Shown in pieces: positions 8,573 through 16,565 of a stretch of DNA of 26,682 nt. Origin of the DNA: CAYPYI01 sp964415085 (GTDB taxonomy: Bacteria > Bacillota > Clostridia > Tissierellales > Tissierellaceae); assembly GCA_964415085.1 (NCBI GenBank), contig CAYPYI010000014.1, positions 1 through 26,682 on the forward strand, in the 5' to 3' direction. Position 1 is the stretch's first letter; each line of letters starts with the position of its first letter. The notes beneath the pieces were generated by a model. It was given only the letters and a program-made list of their open reading frames with translations. It had not been told where the DNA came from and did not search any database. The position numbers and the translations under genes were made by a program.

Positions 8573-9625
8573 TCATCTTATATTTTTCCTCATTTTTATA
8601 ATTTCTTTCATACTTATACTTATTAATAGATAAAGAGGTATTCCTATGAATGCACCAAATATTCCTAATAAATTAATACTTATAATTATAACTATCATAA
8701 CTATAAACGGATGTATATTTAATCTTTTCCCCATTAGATTTGGAGTTATTAAATTACCTTCTAATTGCTGAACTATTATAGAAAGAACTATCACTTTTAT
8801 AAACATATCAAAGCCTATTGTAAGAGATAAAAATAATGCTGGTATTATTCCTAAGAATGCTCCAATTAAAGGAATTACAGCAGTCACTACTGAAAATGTT
8901 GCAAGAAGTAGCGGATTTGGCATTTTAATTATCAAGTATCCTATGAACATCAGTGCCCCTATAATTAATGCTACTAATAATTGTCCTACTATATATGTTG
9001 ATAAAACACTATCTAAATCTTTCAATAAGTCTAATTCATCTTCTTTATACTTAGAATTTAATCTATTTTTTATACTATAAGCTATCTCATCCTCTTCTTT
9101 TAATAAATAAAACAAAACAAAAGGTATTAATGTTATCTGTGTAGCAAAATCTCCAATACTAGAAAACATTTTTGGTACATTTGATAAAAAATCAATTATT
9201 TTTTCTTTCATTTCTCCAACATACTTATTAAACATACTCATATCTATATTTATTTTCGATAATTCCGAATTTATATTATTAATGATTCCACTATCTTCGT
9301 CTACTATTTGATAAACAAAACTTTGAAATTCCTCCTTCAATTTTACTCCTGATAAGGATATTACAACTGAAATAAATATAAAAAATACTAAAATTACAAC
9401 TATACTAATTAATCCTTTATATTTTTTAAATTTCCCTTTAGATAACTTTCTAGTTATAGGTCTTAACCAATAGTAGATAAAACCTCCTATGATAACTGGC
9501 CCCACAAACATAATTAATATGTCGAATACAGGCTCAAATATATAATATACTTTTGAAAATACTAAAATTATTAATAATACAAGTAATATAATTATTAATC
9601 CATTCTTAAGCTTATTATCTGTCAT
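8573..9625 (-). CDS. AI-2E/PerM-family (UPF0118) membrane transporter
   Basis: A 350-residue integral membrane protein of the AI-2E family exporter-like group (PerM/TqsA/YdbO type). Two to three N-terminal hydrophobic segments (to ~85) are followed by a polar extracytoplasmic region (~95-155), then the conserved C-terminal block 'FVLFYLLKE', 'YIVGQLLVALIIGALMFIGYLI', 'VTAVIPLIGAFLGIIPA' and 'QQLEGNLITPNLMGKRLNIHP', which is diagnostic for the family. The ATG at 9623-9625 has AGGAGG at 6 nt. Members transport diverse small molecules (autoinducer-2, cations and others in various bacteria), so the substrate is open. It is the first gene of an operon with nnrD, a link I cannot explain from function. 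Confidence 0.9.
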   Translation of the reverse strand: MTDNKLKNGLIIILLVLLIILVFSKVYYIFEPVFDILIMFVGPVIIGGFIYYWLRPITRKLSKGKFKKYKGLISIVVILVFFIFISVVISLSGVKLKEEFQSFVYQIVDEDSGIINNINSELSKINIDMSMFNKYVGEMKEKIIDFLSNVPKMFSSIGDFATQITLIPFVLFYLLKEEDEIAYSIKNRLNSKYKEDELDLLKDLDSVLSTYIVGQLLVALIIGALMFIGYLIIKMPNPLLLATFSVVTAVIPLIGAFLGIIPALFLSLTIGFDMFIKVIVLSIIVQQLEGNLITPNLMGKRLNIHPFIVMIVIIISINLLGIFGAFIGIPLYLLISISMKEIIKMRKNIR

Positions 9626-9705
9626 GTCAGTCCTCCTATCTTTTATTATAATTACCCTTTACTTATATATAGTAACAATTTTTGATTATTCTTACTTATA
9701 TAAAT

Positions 9706-9731
9706 AAAACAGATGCTTATGCATCTGTTTT
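9706..9731 (-). terminator. Rho-independent terminator of glutaminase
   Basis: An 11-bp perfect stem AAAACAGATGC / GCATCTGTTTT (9706-9716 with 9721-9731), loop TTAT. The stem overlaps the TAA stop of the glutaminase gene, and T-rich sequence follows on the minus strand. Confidence 0.85.
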
Positions 9732-10650
9732 AGTAAATACCTAATTCTAATTTTTCTGATATATATTCTAGTAGTTTTATACCAACTACTGAGTTTCCTC
9801 TTGGATCAAGACCTGGACAATAAGTTGCAAGTCCTATTTTCTTATTGGTAGTTGCCATTATTCCTCCGCCAACTCCACTTTTAGCAGGTAATCCAATTTC
9901 AACTGCAAAGTCTCCTGCATAATCATATGTTCCACATACTGCCATTAAGGTTCTTAATATCCTTGCATGTTCTTTATCCATTAACTTTTCATTTTTGTTA
10001 TTATAGCCACCTGTTGATAAAACATAACTAATAGCTGCTAAATCTCTTGTATCAACCATTATCGCACAAGCAATTCCATAAATATCTAAAACTTCCATTA
10101 CATCAACATCTTTTGGTATTACATTATTATTTTGTAATGAGTAGATAATTGCTTTATTTGCTTGTCCTCCACCTTTTCCAGCTTCTATTATTGATCTATC
10201 ATAATCTATAGAATCATTTCCTGAAAGGCTTCTCACCTTATCTAATATTACATCTACAGACTTTTCTTTAAATTTATTATAAATTAAATAACTTGTAACT
10301 AAGGCACCTGCATTTATAAAAGGATTAACTGGCTTTTTATCATTTGACATTTCTAAATCTAATAAACTGTTATATGGTTTTGATGATCCTTTTAAGCCTA
10401 TTAAATTTGTTATTTCATCGAATTCATAATTTTCAAGTGCTATTAAGTATAATATTACTTTAACTATACTCATCATACTAAATTTAATATCAACATCTCC
10501 AATTTCATAAACATTACCATCTTCATCTATAATAGATGCAGCTAATTTATTTTTATCAGCTTTTGCTAGTGCTGGAATGTAATCAACTAATTTACCATCT
10601 TTTGTAAAAGGCTCTGCATAAGCATAAGCTCCTTTTAATATATCTTCCAT
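9730..10650 (-). CDS. glsA: Glutaminase A (beta-lactamase-fold, SxxK)
   Basis: A 306-residue glutaminase of the GlsA/YbgJ family, hydrolysing L-glutamine to glutamate and ammonia in the cytosol. The catalytic SxxK is S61-IV-K64 in 'FSMMSIVKV'. Other family motifs are 'PYNSLLDLE', 'PVNPFINAGALVTS', 'DTRDLAAISYVLSTGG', 'KEHARILRTLMAVCGTYDYAGDF' (several substitutions) and 'GLPAKSGVGGGIMA'. Length is normal. The ATG at 10648-10650 has AAGGAGGAAACTTT upstream. It follows two unknown membrane-protein genes across a 51-nt gap filled by a hairpin (10674-10699), with no room for a conventional promoter, so it is probably co-transcribed with them. That suggests the membrane pair brings in glutamine or an amide-containing substrate; this is inference. 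Confidence 0.95.
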   Translation of the reverse strand: MEDILKGAYAYAEPFTKDGKLVDYIPALAKADKNKLAASIIDEDGNVYEIGDVDIKFSMMSIVKVILYLIALENYEFDEITNLIGLKGSSKPYNSLLDLEMSNDKKPVNPFINAGALVTSYLIYNKFKEKSVDVILDKVRSLSGNDSIDYDRSIIEAGKGGGQANKAIIYSLQNNNVIPKDVDVMEVLDIYGIACAIMVDTRDLAAISYVLSTGGYNNKNEKLMDKEHARILRTLMAVCGTYDYAGDFAVEIGLPAKSGVGGGIMATTNKKIGLATYCPGLDPRGNSVVGIKLLEYISEKLELGIY

Positions 10651-10673
10651 AAAGTTTCCTCCTTATTTTTAAT

Positions 10674-10699
10674 TAAGAGTCCGACTAAGCGGACTCTTA
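10674..10699 (-). terminator. Intercistronic hairpin between the membrane-protein gene and glsA
   Basis: A 10-bp GC-containing stem (10674-10683 with 10690-10699; AAGAGTCCG / CGGACTCTT core), loop ACTAAG. On the minus strand it is followed by TTAATTAAAAAT, not a proper U-run, and only 23 nt remain before glsA. It may be a leaky terminator, an mRNA-end stabiliser or a processing site. Confidence 0.55.
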
Positions 10700-10701
10700 T
10701 A

Positions 10702-11406
10702 TTAATTTTCTTCTTTTTTATAAAGTTTTAAAATGCCTTGTTTATATAATACATATGATATTAATACTGTTACTACTAACATTATTAACATTGCATATCC
10801 TGTGTTTTCTATTGGTCCTTTTATAAAGCTATATCCAAATACTATAGCTAGAGCTATAACTGCAACTAAAGGTCTTCTTGGAGCATTGTACTTACCTGCT
10901 GATGTTCCTATAAATGCAGATATACCCATGCTACCGTATAAAGCTGGCATTATATAATTAATAGCTGTAGTTACTGTATCACTAGTTAAAACTGGTTCTA
11001 ATGGTACAAGTAAAAATACTCCTGCTGCTACAACTATTATTGTAACCATACCTGATACTGTTATTGCGATCATACCCATTACATCTGCCATTTCAGTTCC
11101 TGGGTTTGCATCAACACTATCAATTGCGGATAAGTAACAAGGAAACTTAATGTTCATTACATTACCCATTATTGAATTTAAGTAAGCTGTTGTTCCTGCT
11201 ATTGGAATCATTGATAATTGCTCTGCAAGTGCTATTGGTACATATAAAGCTAAAAGTGGGCCTGCTACTGATGCTACTAAAGAAAGTGGAGGCCAAACTC
11301 CATAAACTGTACAAACTACTGCTGGTATTATAAGCATTATTCCTATTGCTATTATTGTTGCAATTATACCATAGGAATATGTTTTTTCCATATATTCACT
11401 TCTCAT
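10702..11406 (-). CDS. Polytopic membrane protein of unknown function, partner of the DUF5058 protein
   Basis: A 234-residue, strongly hydrophobic protein with about six membrane segments, rich in Gly/Ala/Ile/Val. I cannot name a family with certainty. Notable conserved-looking stretches are 'YGVWPPLSLVASVAGPLLALYVPIALAEQLSMIPIAGTTAYL', with Pro and Gly inside membrane segments as in transporters, 'NIKFPCYLSAIDSVDANPGTEMADVMGMIAI', and a short basic patch 'KYNAPRRPLVAV'. The start ATG at 11404-11406 has AGGAGG 8 nt upstream. It lies 11 nt after the DUF5058 gene, so the two are an obligate-looking pair of similar size. From context they may form a heteromeric transporter for a glutamine- or amide-type substrate feeding glutaminase. 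No substrate evidence exists in the sequence. Confidence 0.85.
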   Translation of the reverse strand: MRSEYMEKTYSYGIIATIIAIGIMLIIPAVVCTVYGVWPPLSLVASVAGPLLALYVPIALAEQLSMIPIAGTTAYLNSIMGNVMNIKFPCYLSAIDSVDANPGTEMADVMGMIAITVSGMVTIIVVAAGVFLLVPLEPVLTSDTVTTAINYIMPALYGSMGISAFIGTSAGKYNAPRRPLVAVIALAIVFGYSFIKGPIENTGYAMLIMLVVTVLISYVLYKQGILKLYKKEEN

Positions 11407-11417
11407 TATATTTCCTC

Positions 11418-12137
11418 CTATCCCATTATATTATTTAAAACTACCGCTGCTGCCATACCAATTATTAATGCAAAACTCATTACATAATCTCCAAGCCATT
11501 TAATATTAAATTCTTTAGAGATTTTAGTTAAAATATAAGTAACTGCAGCACTTATTATTAAAGTTAATGCGTGTATTGGTGAACGTAGTGAATGTGTTGG
11601 TACAAATACACTAAACATTCCTATAGTTAGTACTGATAGAGCTAACTCTCTAAAAGGACTATCCTTTTCACCTGCATCTGCTACACCTGTATGAACTTTT
11701 TTCAATGCGAAAATATTAAATACCATTCCACCCATTATTGCTATACTCATTACAAGCATTATTGCACCAAATGTCTTTCCATCACCATTTGCACTAAATT
11801 CTGCTAAATCTGCAAAACCTGCACTTTGTACTGAAAGATCTGCTGCTGTAAGCTCATATCCTAATGAACCTACTACTGATAATCTAAACCATGGCCAAGG
11901 TATACCTAATAAAGGTGTTAAAGTTATAAGTCCAATGATTATTGATATTGATGGTATAATTGAAAAAATTATAGAACTTTTGATAACTGATTTAATTTTT
12001 TCATTACTAACTCCCATTTCTAATGCTCTTTTTCTTGCTCTTTGAAAGAAAAACATTGCAATCAAAAATATACTTACTATCCCTGCTACTACTAATATAT
12101 AAAGCAGAGGACTATTCATAATTTCTTTTGCTGTCAT
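11418..12137 (-). CDS. DUF5058-family membrane protein
   Basis: A 239-residue membrane protein that I match from memory to DUF5058. An N-terminal membrane helix leads into 'FFQRARKRALEMG', then 'IKSVIKSSIIFSIIPSISIIIGL', 'LLGIPWPWFRLSVVGSLGYELTAADL', and a C-terminal set of four helices. About five to six membrane segments are visible. The ATG at 12135-12137 is preceded by GAGG at 8-9 nt. It is the first gene of the cluster with a second unknown membrane protein and glsA. DUF5058 has no established function that I know of. The tight pairing suggests a two-subunit transporter. Confidence 0.85.
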   Translation of the reverse strand: MTAKEIMNSPLLYILVVAGIVSIFLIAMFFFQRARKRALEMGVSNEKIKSVIKSSIIFSIIPSISIIIGLITLTPLLGIPWPWFRLSVVGSLGYELTAADLSVQSAGFADLAEFSANGDGKTFGAIMLVMSIAIMGGMVFNIFALKKVHTGVADAGEKDSPFRELALSVLTIGMFSVFVPTHSLRSPIHALTLIISAAVTYILTKISKEFNIKWLGDYVMSFALIIGMAAAVVLNNIMG

Positions 12138-12503
12138 TTTTATTACCTCACTTTCTATCTTCTTAATATTTTAATAATACTACCCATAAATTTCATTTAA
12201 AATTATTTAACAATTTCTTCGTCTTATATCAAGTGTAATCTATTTCAATGCCACTATTTTCAACACATAAATCGTTTACATTTTATTATTTATGAGTATT
12301 TCTTAACAAACGTTTGTAAACATAGTACAACATCATTTGTAAAACCTTTCAAAATATATATTTAATTTACACCTATTTTAACCCAATTTTTGTAAACCTT
12401 ATATTTTTATAATTTTTTTAAATAAGTGTATTACTTATTTTGTTAGTATCATTTATTTCTAAATAATAAAAATAACATTTTATTAAAATTGATTAACAAT
12501 TTG
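12138..12503. other. 366-bp intergenic region, no gene seen
   Basis: A very AT-rich stretch between the DUF5058 operon start and the 3' end of the YgjP-like gene. No open frame with a ribosome binding site was found on either strand. It holds a perfect 12-bp palindrome (12306-12317), and the heptamer TGTAAAC recurs at 12315-12321 and 12391-12397 and inverted at 12274-12280. It presumably contains the promoter of the DUF5058 operon, but no convincing -35/-10 pair stands out. Confidence 0.7.
12306..12317. promoter_or_regulatory. Palindrome ACAAACGTTTGT, possible operator
   Basis: A perfect 12-bp palindrome about 170 bp upstream of the DUF5058 ATG. Related half-sites (TTTGTAAA-like) occur at 12273-12280, 12336-12343 and 12388-12397. 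Such clustered copies suggest a binding region for a dimeric repressor, but AT-richness makes some recurrence expected. Confidence 0.3.
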
Positions 12504-13220
12504 TCATATGATATCAAAATAATATTCTTCATTTAACCTTTTTCTTCTATATTTTGCATCAGGCATGAGTTTATATAACAAATCATAAAAATTCTTGTCA
12601 TGATATATATATTTAAAATGTACTAGTTCGTGAAGTACAACATAATCTATTAAATCTACATCTGTTTTTATTAGATGCTTATTAAGAACTATTTTATTTT
12701 TATTCACATAACACTTACCCCAGGTGCTTTTAGCATATTTATATTCTAAGTTTGGATATTCAATATTTACATTTTCTATAAGTTTATACATTCTATTTAA
12801 AGAATCATTAAAAATAATCTCACATTTCTCATCATAAAACTTCTCAATAAAATTAGATTTATCCTCTATTATTTTATTTTCATTAAAAATGATATTATTA
12901 TCATCTTCATTTATTATATAGTTATAAGAATCATCTAAATCTTTGAATTCAACTTCATATACTTTAGACAAATATTTAATTTTACCTTCTAAATTTTCTT
13001 TATATTTTTTAAACTCTTTTCTTCTTTTATTTGTTTTTTCAATTGCTTTTTCAATAAACTCTTTGTTTGCAAGTATCATTTTTTCTATTCTGTCCTTGCT
13101 TGTATTTTTATTGCAAGATACAATTACTTCACTGTCTTTATTAATTCTTAAGTTTATATTTTTCACTTTTTTTATTTCAATAGTATAATCAATTCCATCT
13201 AATGATCTTTTATATTTAAT
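12504..13220 (-). CDS. YgjP-like zinc metalloprotease (M48/DUF45), probable ATT start
   Basis: A YgjP/DUF45 family protein, the WSS1-like/SprT-related metalloprotease group. The zinc motif is HELVH in 'DYVVLHELVHFKYIYHDKNFY', with a further His typical of the family, followed by 'LMPDAKYRRKRLNE'. The family core 'YAKSTWGKCYVNKNKIVLN' precedes it. The first conventional start is GTG at 13164-13166, with no ribosome binding site. The open frame continues upstream through 'GIDYTIEIKKVKN', which matches the family's N-terminal strand, to an ATT at 13218-13220 that sits 4 nt after GGGGGGAG. I therefore propose ATT as start (238 residues). If GTG is used the protein is 220 residues. It is divergent from the DUF1905 gene. 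Confidence 0.85.
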   Translation of the reverse strand: MKYKRSLDGIDYTIEIKKVKNINLRINKDSEVIVSCNKNTSKDRIEKMILANKEFIEKAIEKTNKRRKEFKKYKENLEGKIKYLSKVYEVEFKDLDDSYNYIINEDDNNIIFNENKIIEDKSNFIEKFYDEKCEIIFNDSLNRMYKLIENVNIEYPNLEYKYAKSTWGKCYVNKNKIVLNKHLIKTDVDLIDYVVLHELVHFKYIYHDKNFYDLLYKLMPDAKYRRKRLNEEYYFDII

Positions 13221-13309
13221 TTTACTCCCCCCTTTAAAGGTAAGTTTATTATATAATTATATGTAATCATTGTAAAATTAATAAAATATTAATTCAAAGG
13301 AGATTTTAT

Positions 13310-13579
13310 ATGAATAATAAGATATATAAATTCGAGGCAACTATAATAAAAGTAGATGATATGGATGCAGCATATATATTTTTCCCATATGACGTGAAAA
13401 AAGAATTTAATAAAGCTAGAGTTAAAGTACATGCTACTTTTGATGGATATCCTTATGATGGAAGTTTAGTCAGAATGAAAACAAAAAATCATATAATCGG
13501 AATAAGAAAAGATATAAGAAAATCTATTAATAAACAACCAGGAGATAGCATCGTTGTAACTATACAAGAAAGAGAATAG
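13310..13579 (+). CDS. DUF1905-family small protein
   Basis: An 89-residue protein covering one DUF1905 domain: 'YKFEATIIKVDDMDAAYIFFPYDVKKEFN', then 'RVKVHATFDGYPYDGSLVRM' and the C-terminal 'HIIGIRKDIRKSINKQPGDSIVVTIQERE'. It is a soluble beta-rich domain, often found alone or fused to YdeI/OmdA-type domains, with no established biochemical role. The ATG at 13310 is preceded by AAAGGAG at 7 nt. It stands alone between a divergent YgjP-like gene and a small exported protein gene 100 nt downstream. Confidence 0.9.
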   Translation: MNNKIYKFEATIIKVDDMDAAYIFFPYDVKKEFNKARVKVHATFDGYPYDGSLVRMKTKNHIIGIRKDIRKSINKQPGDSIVVTIQERE

Positions 13580-13679
13580 TTTGAATCAATTTAAAATTAA
13601 GAATTATTTAAGAATTATGTTTCTTTATATTAATAATTAAGATGTATTATTGGTATAGTAGTTAATTTAGGAGGTTAAT

Positions 13680-14129
13680 ATGAAAGATAATAATATGTCT
13701 TCAAAAATATTTGTGATAATAATAGCTATAATTATACTTAGTATATTTACAATAAAACTTAATAATTCTTTTAATAATAAAGTTAAAGCTGATAGTGCTA
13801 ATGAGGTAAGTATTTTAAATAATCTTGATGTTTCAAGTTTCGATTATTATGCATCTTACATATCTTTGGATGATAATAATCTTAAGGTTCGTGTAAAAAA
13901 TAAAATGATATCTGAAGATAAGTTGGAAATTTTTGATCTAACAAACTCAAATATCTTTACAATGAGTAATAAAGTTGAGTATGATAAAGACAATAAACCA
14001 GAATCATTATATGTTGTTTATGAAAAAGTTAAACTAAAGGATTTAGATAAATACTTAAAAAGAGATATAGGTTTAAGAATATGGTCTGACGATAATATTT
14101 GTTCAAACTTAATTATAGAATTAGATTAA
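13680..14129 (+). CDS. Small exported or membrane-anchored protein, unknown
   Basis: A 149-residue protein not recognised as a known family. Residues ~9-26 form one hydrophobic segment after a Lys-containing start, followed by a ~120-residue polar, Asp/Asn/Lys-rich region with alternating hydrophobics, suggesting a small extracytoplasmic beta domain ('LDDNNLKVRVKNKM', 'ESLYVVYEKVKL'). The ATG at 13680 has TAGGAGG at 5 nt. It ends directly at a bidirectional terminator (14128-14165) facing the M20 amidohydrolase gene. Confidence 0.8.
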   Translation: MKDNNMSSKIFVIIIAIIILSIFTIKLNNSFNNKVKADSANEVSILNNLDVSSFDYYASYISLDDNNLKVRVKNKMISEDKLEIFDLTNSNIFTMSNKVEYDKDNKPESLYVVYEKVKLKDLDKYLKRDIGLRIWSDDNICSNLIIELD

Positions 14130-14165
14130 AAAAGATAAAAACTTAAATAAGTTTTTATCTTTTTT
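14128..14165. terminator. Bidirectional rho-independent terminator
   Basis: A long A/T-flanked hairpin, 14128-14145 with 14148-14165 (core GATAAAAACTTA / TAAGTTTTTATC). A-runs on one side and T-runs on the other let it work for the convergent genes ending at 14129 (plus) and 14169 (minus). Confidence 0.85.
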
Positions 14166-14168
14166 ATT

Positions 14169-15581
14169 TTATATTAATCCATAAGTTGTATCTTTTGGTA
14201 TCATTGATTTATATTCTCTTCCATCTAGTTCATTTTTAAAATCTTCTTCTGCTTTTTTTATTATCTCATTATCTTCAAATACATCAATTGCAGTTCTAGC
14301 CATAACCTTTGCTGCCGCAGACATACCCTTTATAGCTATTGATGACTTTCCTTGTGCTACTGCAAGATATGAATGCATAGGAGTTCCAAGGGTATAAGTT
14401 ACACCAGAAAACCAAGAAGTAGGTTTATTCCAACTTACATCTCCAACATCTGTTGAACCTAGCTTTAGATTGCTAGGAGGGAAATATATATCTGCTAATG
14501 GCCCATTTAATACATCCTTATAATCATCTAAATAATTTTTAGCCATTCTTTTATAGTTTTGTATTTCATTTTTATCTACATAAGGATAAAATCTTTCTGC
14601 ATATTCATAGTCTTTTTCATCATATTCTAAAGGATAAATTTCTTTAATATGACTATACATTAAATTATCTAAAGTTTTGTTTTTTAGAACATTAGCATAA
14701 GCACTAACTATTTGTATTTCTACATCTGTTCCACTCATTAAAGCTGCACCTTTTGCAATATTATTGACTCTTTCAATAAGTTCCTCTAATTGATCATTTT
14801 CTGGAGCCCTTATTGCGTATAAAACTTCTGCATAACTTTGAACAACATTTGGTGCTGTCCCCCCAGTGTTAGTAACCGCATAATGAATTCTTGCTTCTGG
14901 AATTATATGTTCTCTTAAATAATTTACTCCAACATTCATAAGCTCAATAGAATCTAGAGCACTTCTACCTAAATGTGGTGCAACTGCTGCATGAGAACTT
15001 ACTCCTTTAAATCTATAATATATTCTCGCATTAGCAAGAGAACCTTTTGCACCTGCTGTTATTGACATAGGGTGCCATGTTAAGAAAATATCTGCTTCAT
15101 CAAATACTTTCTCTCTTTGCATAAAGGCTTTTCCTGCCCCGCCTTCTTCACCTGGACATCCGAAATATATAACACTACCATCAATATTATTATTCTCTAA
15201 GTATTCTTTGATTGCAACAACACTTTGCATACATGCTGTGCCTAGTAAATTGTGCCCACATCCATGTCCCCAATTATTCCCATCTTCTATCTCTTTTTTA
15301 TCTGGGTTATCTTCTTCTTGAGATAATCCTGGTAAAGCATCAAATTCACCTAAAAAACCTATAACTGGACCACTATCTCCAAACCTTGCTTTAAAAGCTG
15401 TTTCTATTCCTGCAAGATTATTCTCGATTGTAAATCCTTTGTCCTTTAAAAAATCTTGTTGAAGTATTGAAGATTTATACTCTTTAAAAGCTGGTTCCCT
15501 ATAAGACCAAATTTTATCACTAATTTCTTTAAATTCATTCTGCCTTTTTTCTATTAAATTATCAATTTCTTTGTAATTCAT
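14169..15581 (-). CDS. M20-family amidohydrolase, AbgB-like
   Basis: A 470-residue M20 metallopeptidase close to AbgB, the subunit B of p-aminobenzoyl-glutamate hydrolase. Such enzymes cleave amide bonds of N-acyl amino acids or aminoacyl-glutamates. Visible metal-site motifs are 'WGHGCGHNLLGTA', 'CPGEEGGAGKAFM' and 'TWHPMS'; 'KGVSSHAAVAPHLGRSALD' marks the dimerisation lid, and C-terminal 'GTPMHSYLAVAQGKSS' supplies the last His. Length is normal for AbgB. The ATG at 15579-15581 has AAGGAGG at 8 nt. No AbgA or AbgT partner lies beside it, so it may act alone as a general N-acyl or peptide amidase. Downstream it meets a bidirectional terminator. Confidence 0.92.
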   Translation of the reverse strand: MNYKEIDNLIEKRQNEFKEISDKIWSYREPAFKEYKSSILQQDFLKDKGFTIENNLAGIETAFKARFGDSGPVIGFLGEFDALPGLSQEEDNPDKKEIEDGNNWGHGCGHNLLGTACMQSVVAIKEYLENNNIDGSVIYFGCPGEEGGAGKAFMQREKVFDEADIFLTWHPMSITAGAKGSLANARIYYRFKGVSSHAAVAPHLGRSALDSIELMNVGVNYLREHIIPEARIHYAVTNTGGTAPNVVQSYAEVLYAIRAPENDQLEELIERVNNIAKGAALMSGTDVEIQIVSAYANVLKNKTLDNLMYSHIKEIYPLEYDEKDYEYAERFYPYVDKNEIQNYKRMAKNYLDDYKDVLNGPLADIYFPPSNLKLGSTDVGDVSWNKPTSWFSGVTYTLGTPMHSYLAVAQGKSSIAIKGMSAAAKVMARTAIDVFEDNEIIKKAEEDFKNELDGREYKSMIPKDTTYGLI

Positions 15582-15634
15582 AGTAAACCCTCCTTGTATT
15601 TATATATTTATACCCTTATTATTTTATATAAAAA

Positions 15635-15660
15635 TAAAATCTAGCAAAAGCTAGATTTTA
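15635..15660 (-). terminator. Rho-independent terminator of the ZIP transporter gene
   Basis: An 11-bp perfect stem TAAAATCTAGC / GCTAGATTTTA (15635-15645 with 15650-15660), loop AAAA. The stop codon TAA (15658-15660) is the first part of the stem. T-rich sequence follows on the minus strand. Confidence 0.85.
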
Positions 15661-16434
15661 ACCTAAAGTTACATCAAGTATCATCATTACTATAAATCCT
15701 ATTACTATTCCATATGTTGCTTCTCTTTCATATCCATTACTATGTGTTTCAGGTATTATTTCATCACTTATAACAAATAACATTGCACCACCTGCAAATG
15801 CTAATATAAATCCTAATAAAGGATCAAAAACACTAACTAGTGCATATCCTAACAAAGCACCTATAGGTTCTACTAGCCCAGTAAGTAATGCTATTATAAA
15901 TGCTGTCTTAACTTTGTAGTTTTCTCTTACTAAAGCTAATGCTACTGCTAGACCCTCTGGCATATTTTGTAGTCCTATTCCAAGAGCTATTGTAACACCA
16001 TTCATTACATTGTCTGTACCAAATGCAACTCCTGTTGCCATACCTTCTGGTATATTATGAATTGTTATTGCAAAAATAAATAGCCATATTTTTTTTAGTG
16101 ATTCAGGATCTCCACCTTCTACTCTATGTCCTATTAAGTGTTCATGAGGAAGATATCTATCTATAACATCTAAAAAAACAGCTCCTAAAAATATACCTAA
16201 TGAAGTTATAAGTACTGCTTTTAAATCTCCTCCACCCGCTTCTATACTAGGCATAATTAGTGAGAAACATGTTGCAGCAAGCATGACTCCAGCAGCTCCA
16301 CCAAGTAATATATCTAATAATCTTTGGGATACTTTTTTAGTAAAAAAAATAGGAAGTGCTCCCATTCCTGTCATAAGTCCTGGTATTATTAGTCCTAATG
16401 CAATTATTAAGTTTTCATTTAAATTTGATATCAT
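15658..16434 (-). CDS. ZIP-family divalent metal transporter (ZupT-like)
   Basis: A 258-residue ZIP permease importing Zn2+ or other divalent metals. The paired binding-site motifs are 'TIHNIPEGMATGVAFG' and 'IGLQNMPEGLAVALAL', in helices 4 and 5, followed by 'GLVEPIGALLGYALV'. The cytosolic loop before helix 4 is short and carries few His ('HEHLIGHRVEGG'). About eight membrane segments are visible, as expected for the family. In the second motif the usual His-x-x-P-E is Gln-Asn-Met-Pro-Glu, as in several bacterial ZIPs. The ATG at 16432-16434 follows AAGGAGATTTAGA. A promoter is visible at 16459-16487, and the gene ends in a terminator, so it is a single-gene unit. Confidence 0.93.
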   Translation of the reverse strand: MISNLNENLIIALGLIIPGLMTGMGALPIFFTKKVSQRLLDILLGGAAGVMLAATCFSLIMPSIEAGGGDLKAVLITSLGIFLGAVFLDVIDRYLPHEHLIGHRVEGGDPESLKKIWLFIFAITIHNIPEGMATGVAFGTDNVMNGVTIALGIGLQNMPEGLAVALALVRENYKVKTAFIIALLTGLVEPIGALLGYALVSVFDPLLGFILAFAGGAMLFVISDEIIPETHSNGYEREATYGIVIGFIVMMILDVTLG

Positions 16435-16458
16435 TCTAAATCTCCTTTCCTTTTATCT

Positions 16459-16487
16459 ATAATACATTAATACCCTGTAGCATTCAA
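16459..16487 (-). promoter_or_regulatory. Sigma-A-type promoter of the ZIP transporter gene
   Basis: On the minus strand, TTGAAT (16487-16482), a 17-bp spacer and TATTAT (16464-16459), ending 25 bp from the ATG. No obvious metal-regulator box was noticed. Confidence 0.65.
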
Positions 16488-16565
16488 TATATAACTTATG
16501 TGTGAAGCAAGTTTAAGTGGGTAATATTTTAATAAGAAGATTACTAAAACAATAGGAGGGATTAT

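Noticed and set aside
12943..13188. Hydrophobic plus-strand frame opposite the YgjP-like gene
   Set aside because: It is the Phe/Leu/Ser-rich antisense of a Lys/Glu-rich coding region, a common artefact in AT-rich genomes.
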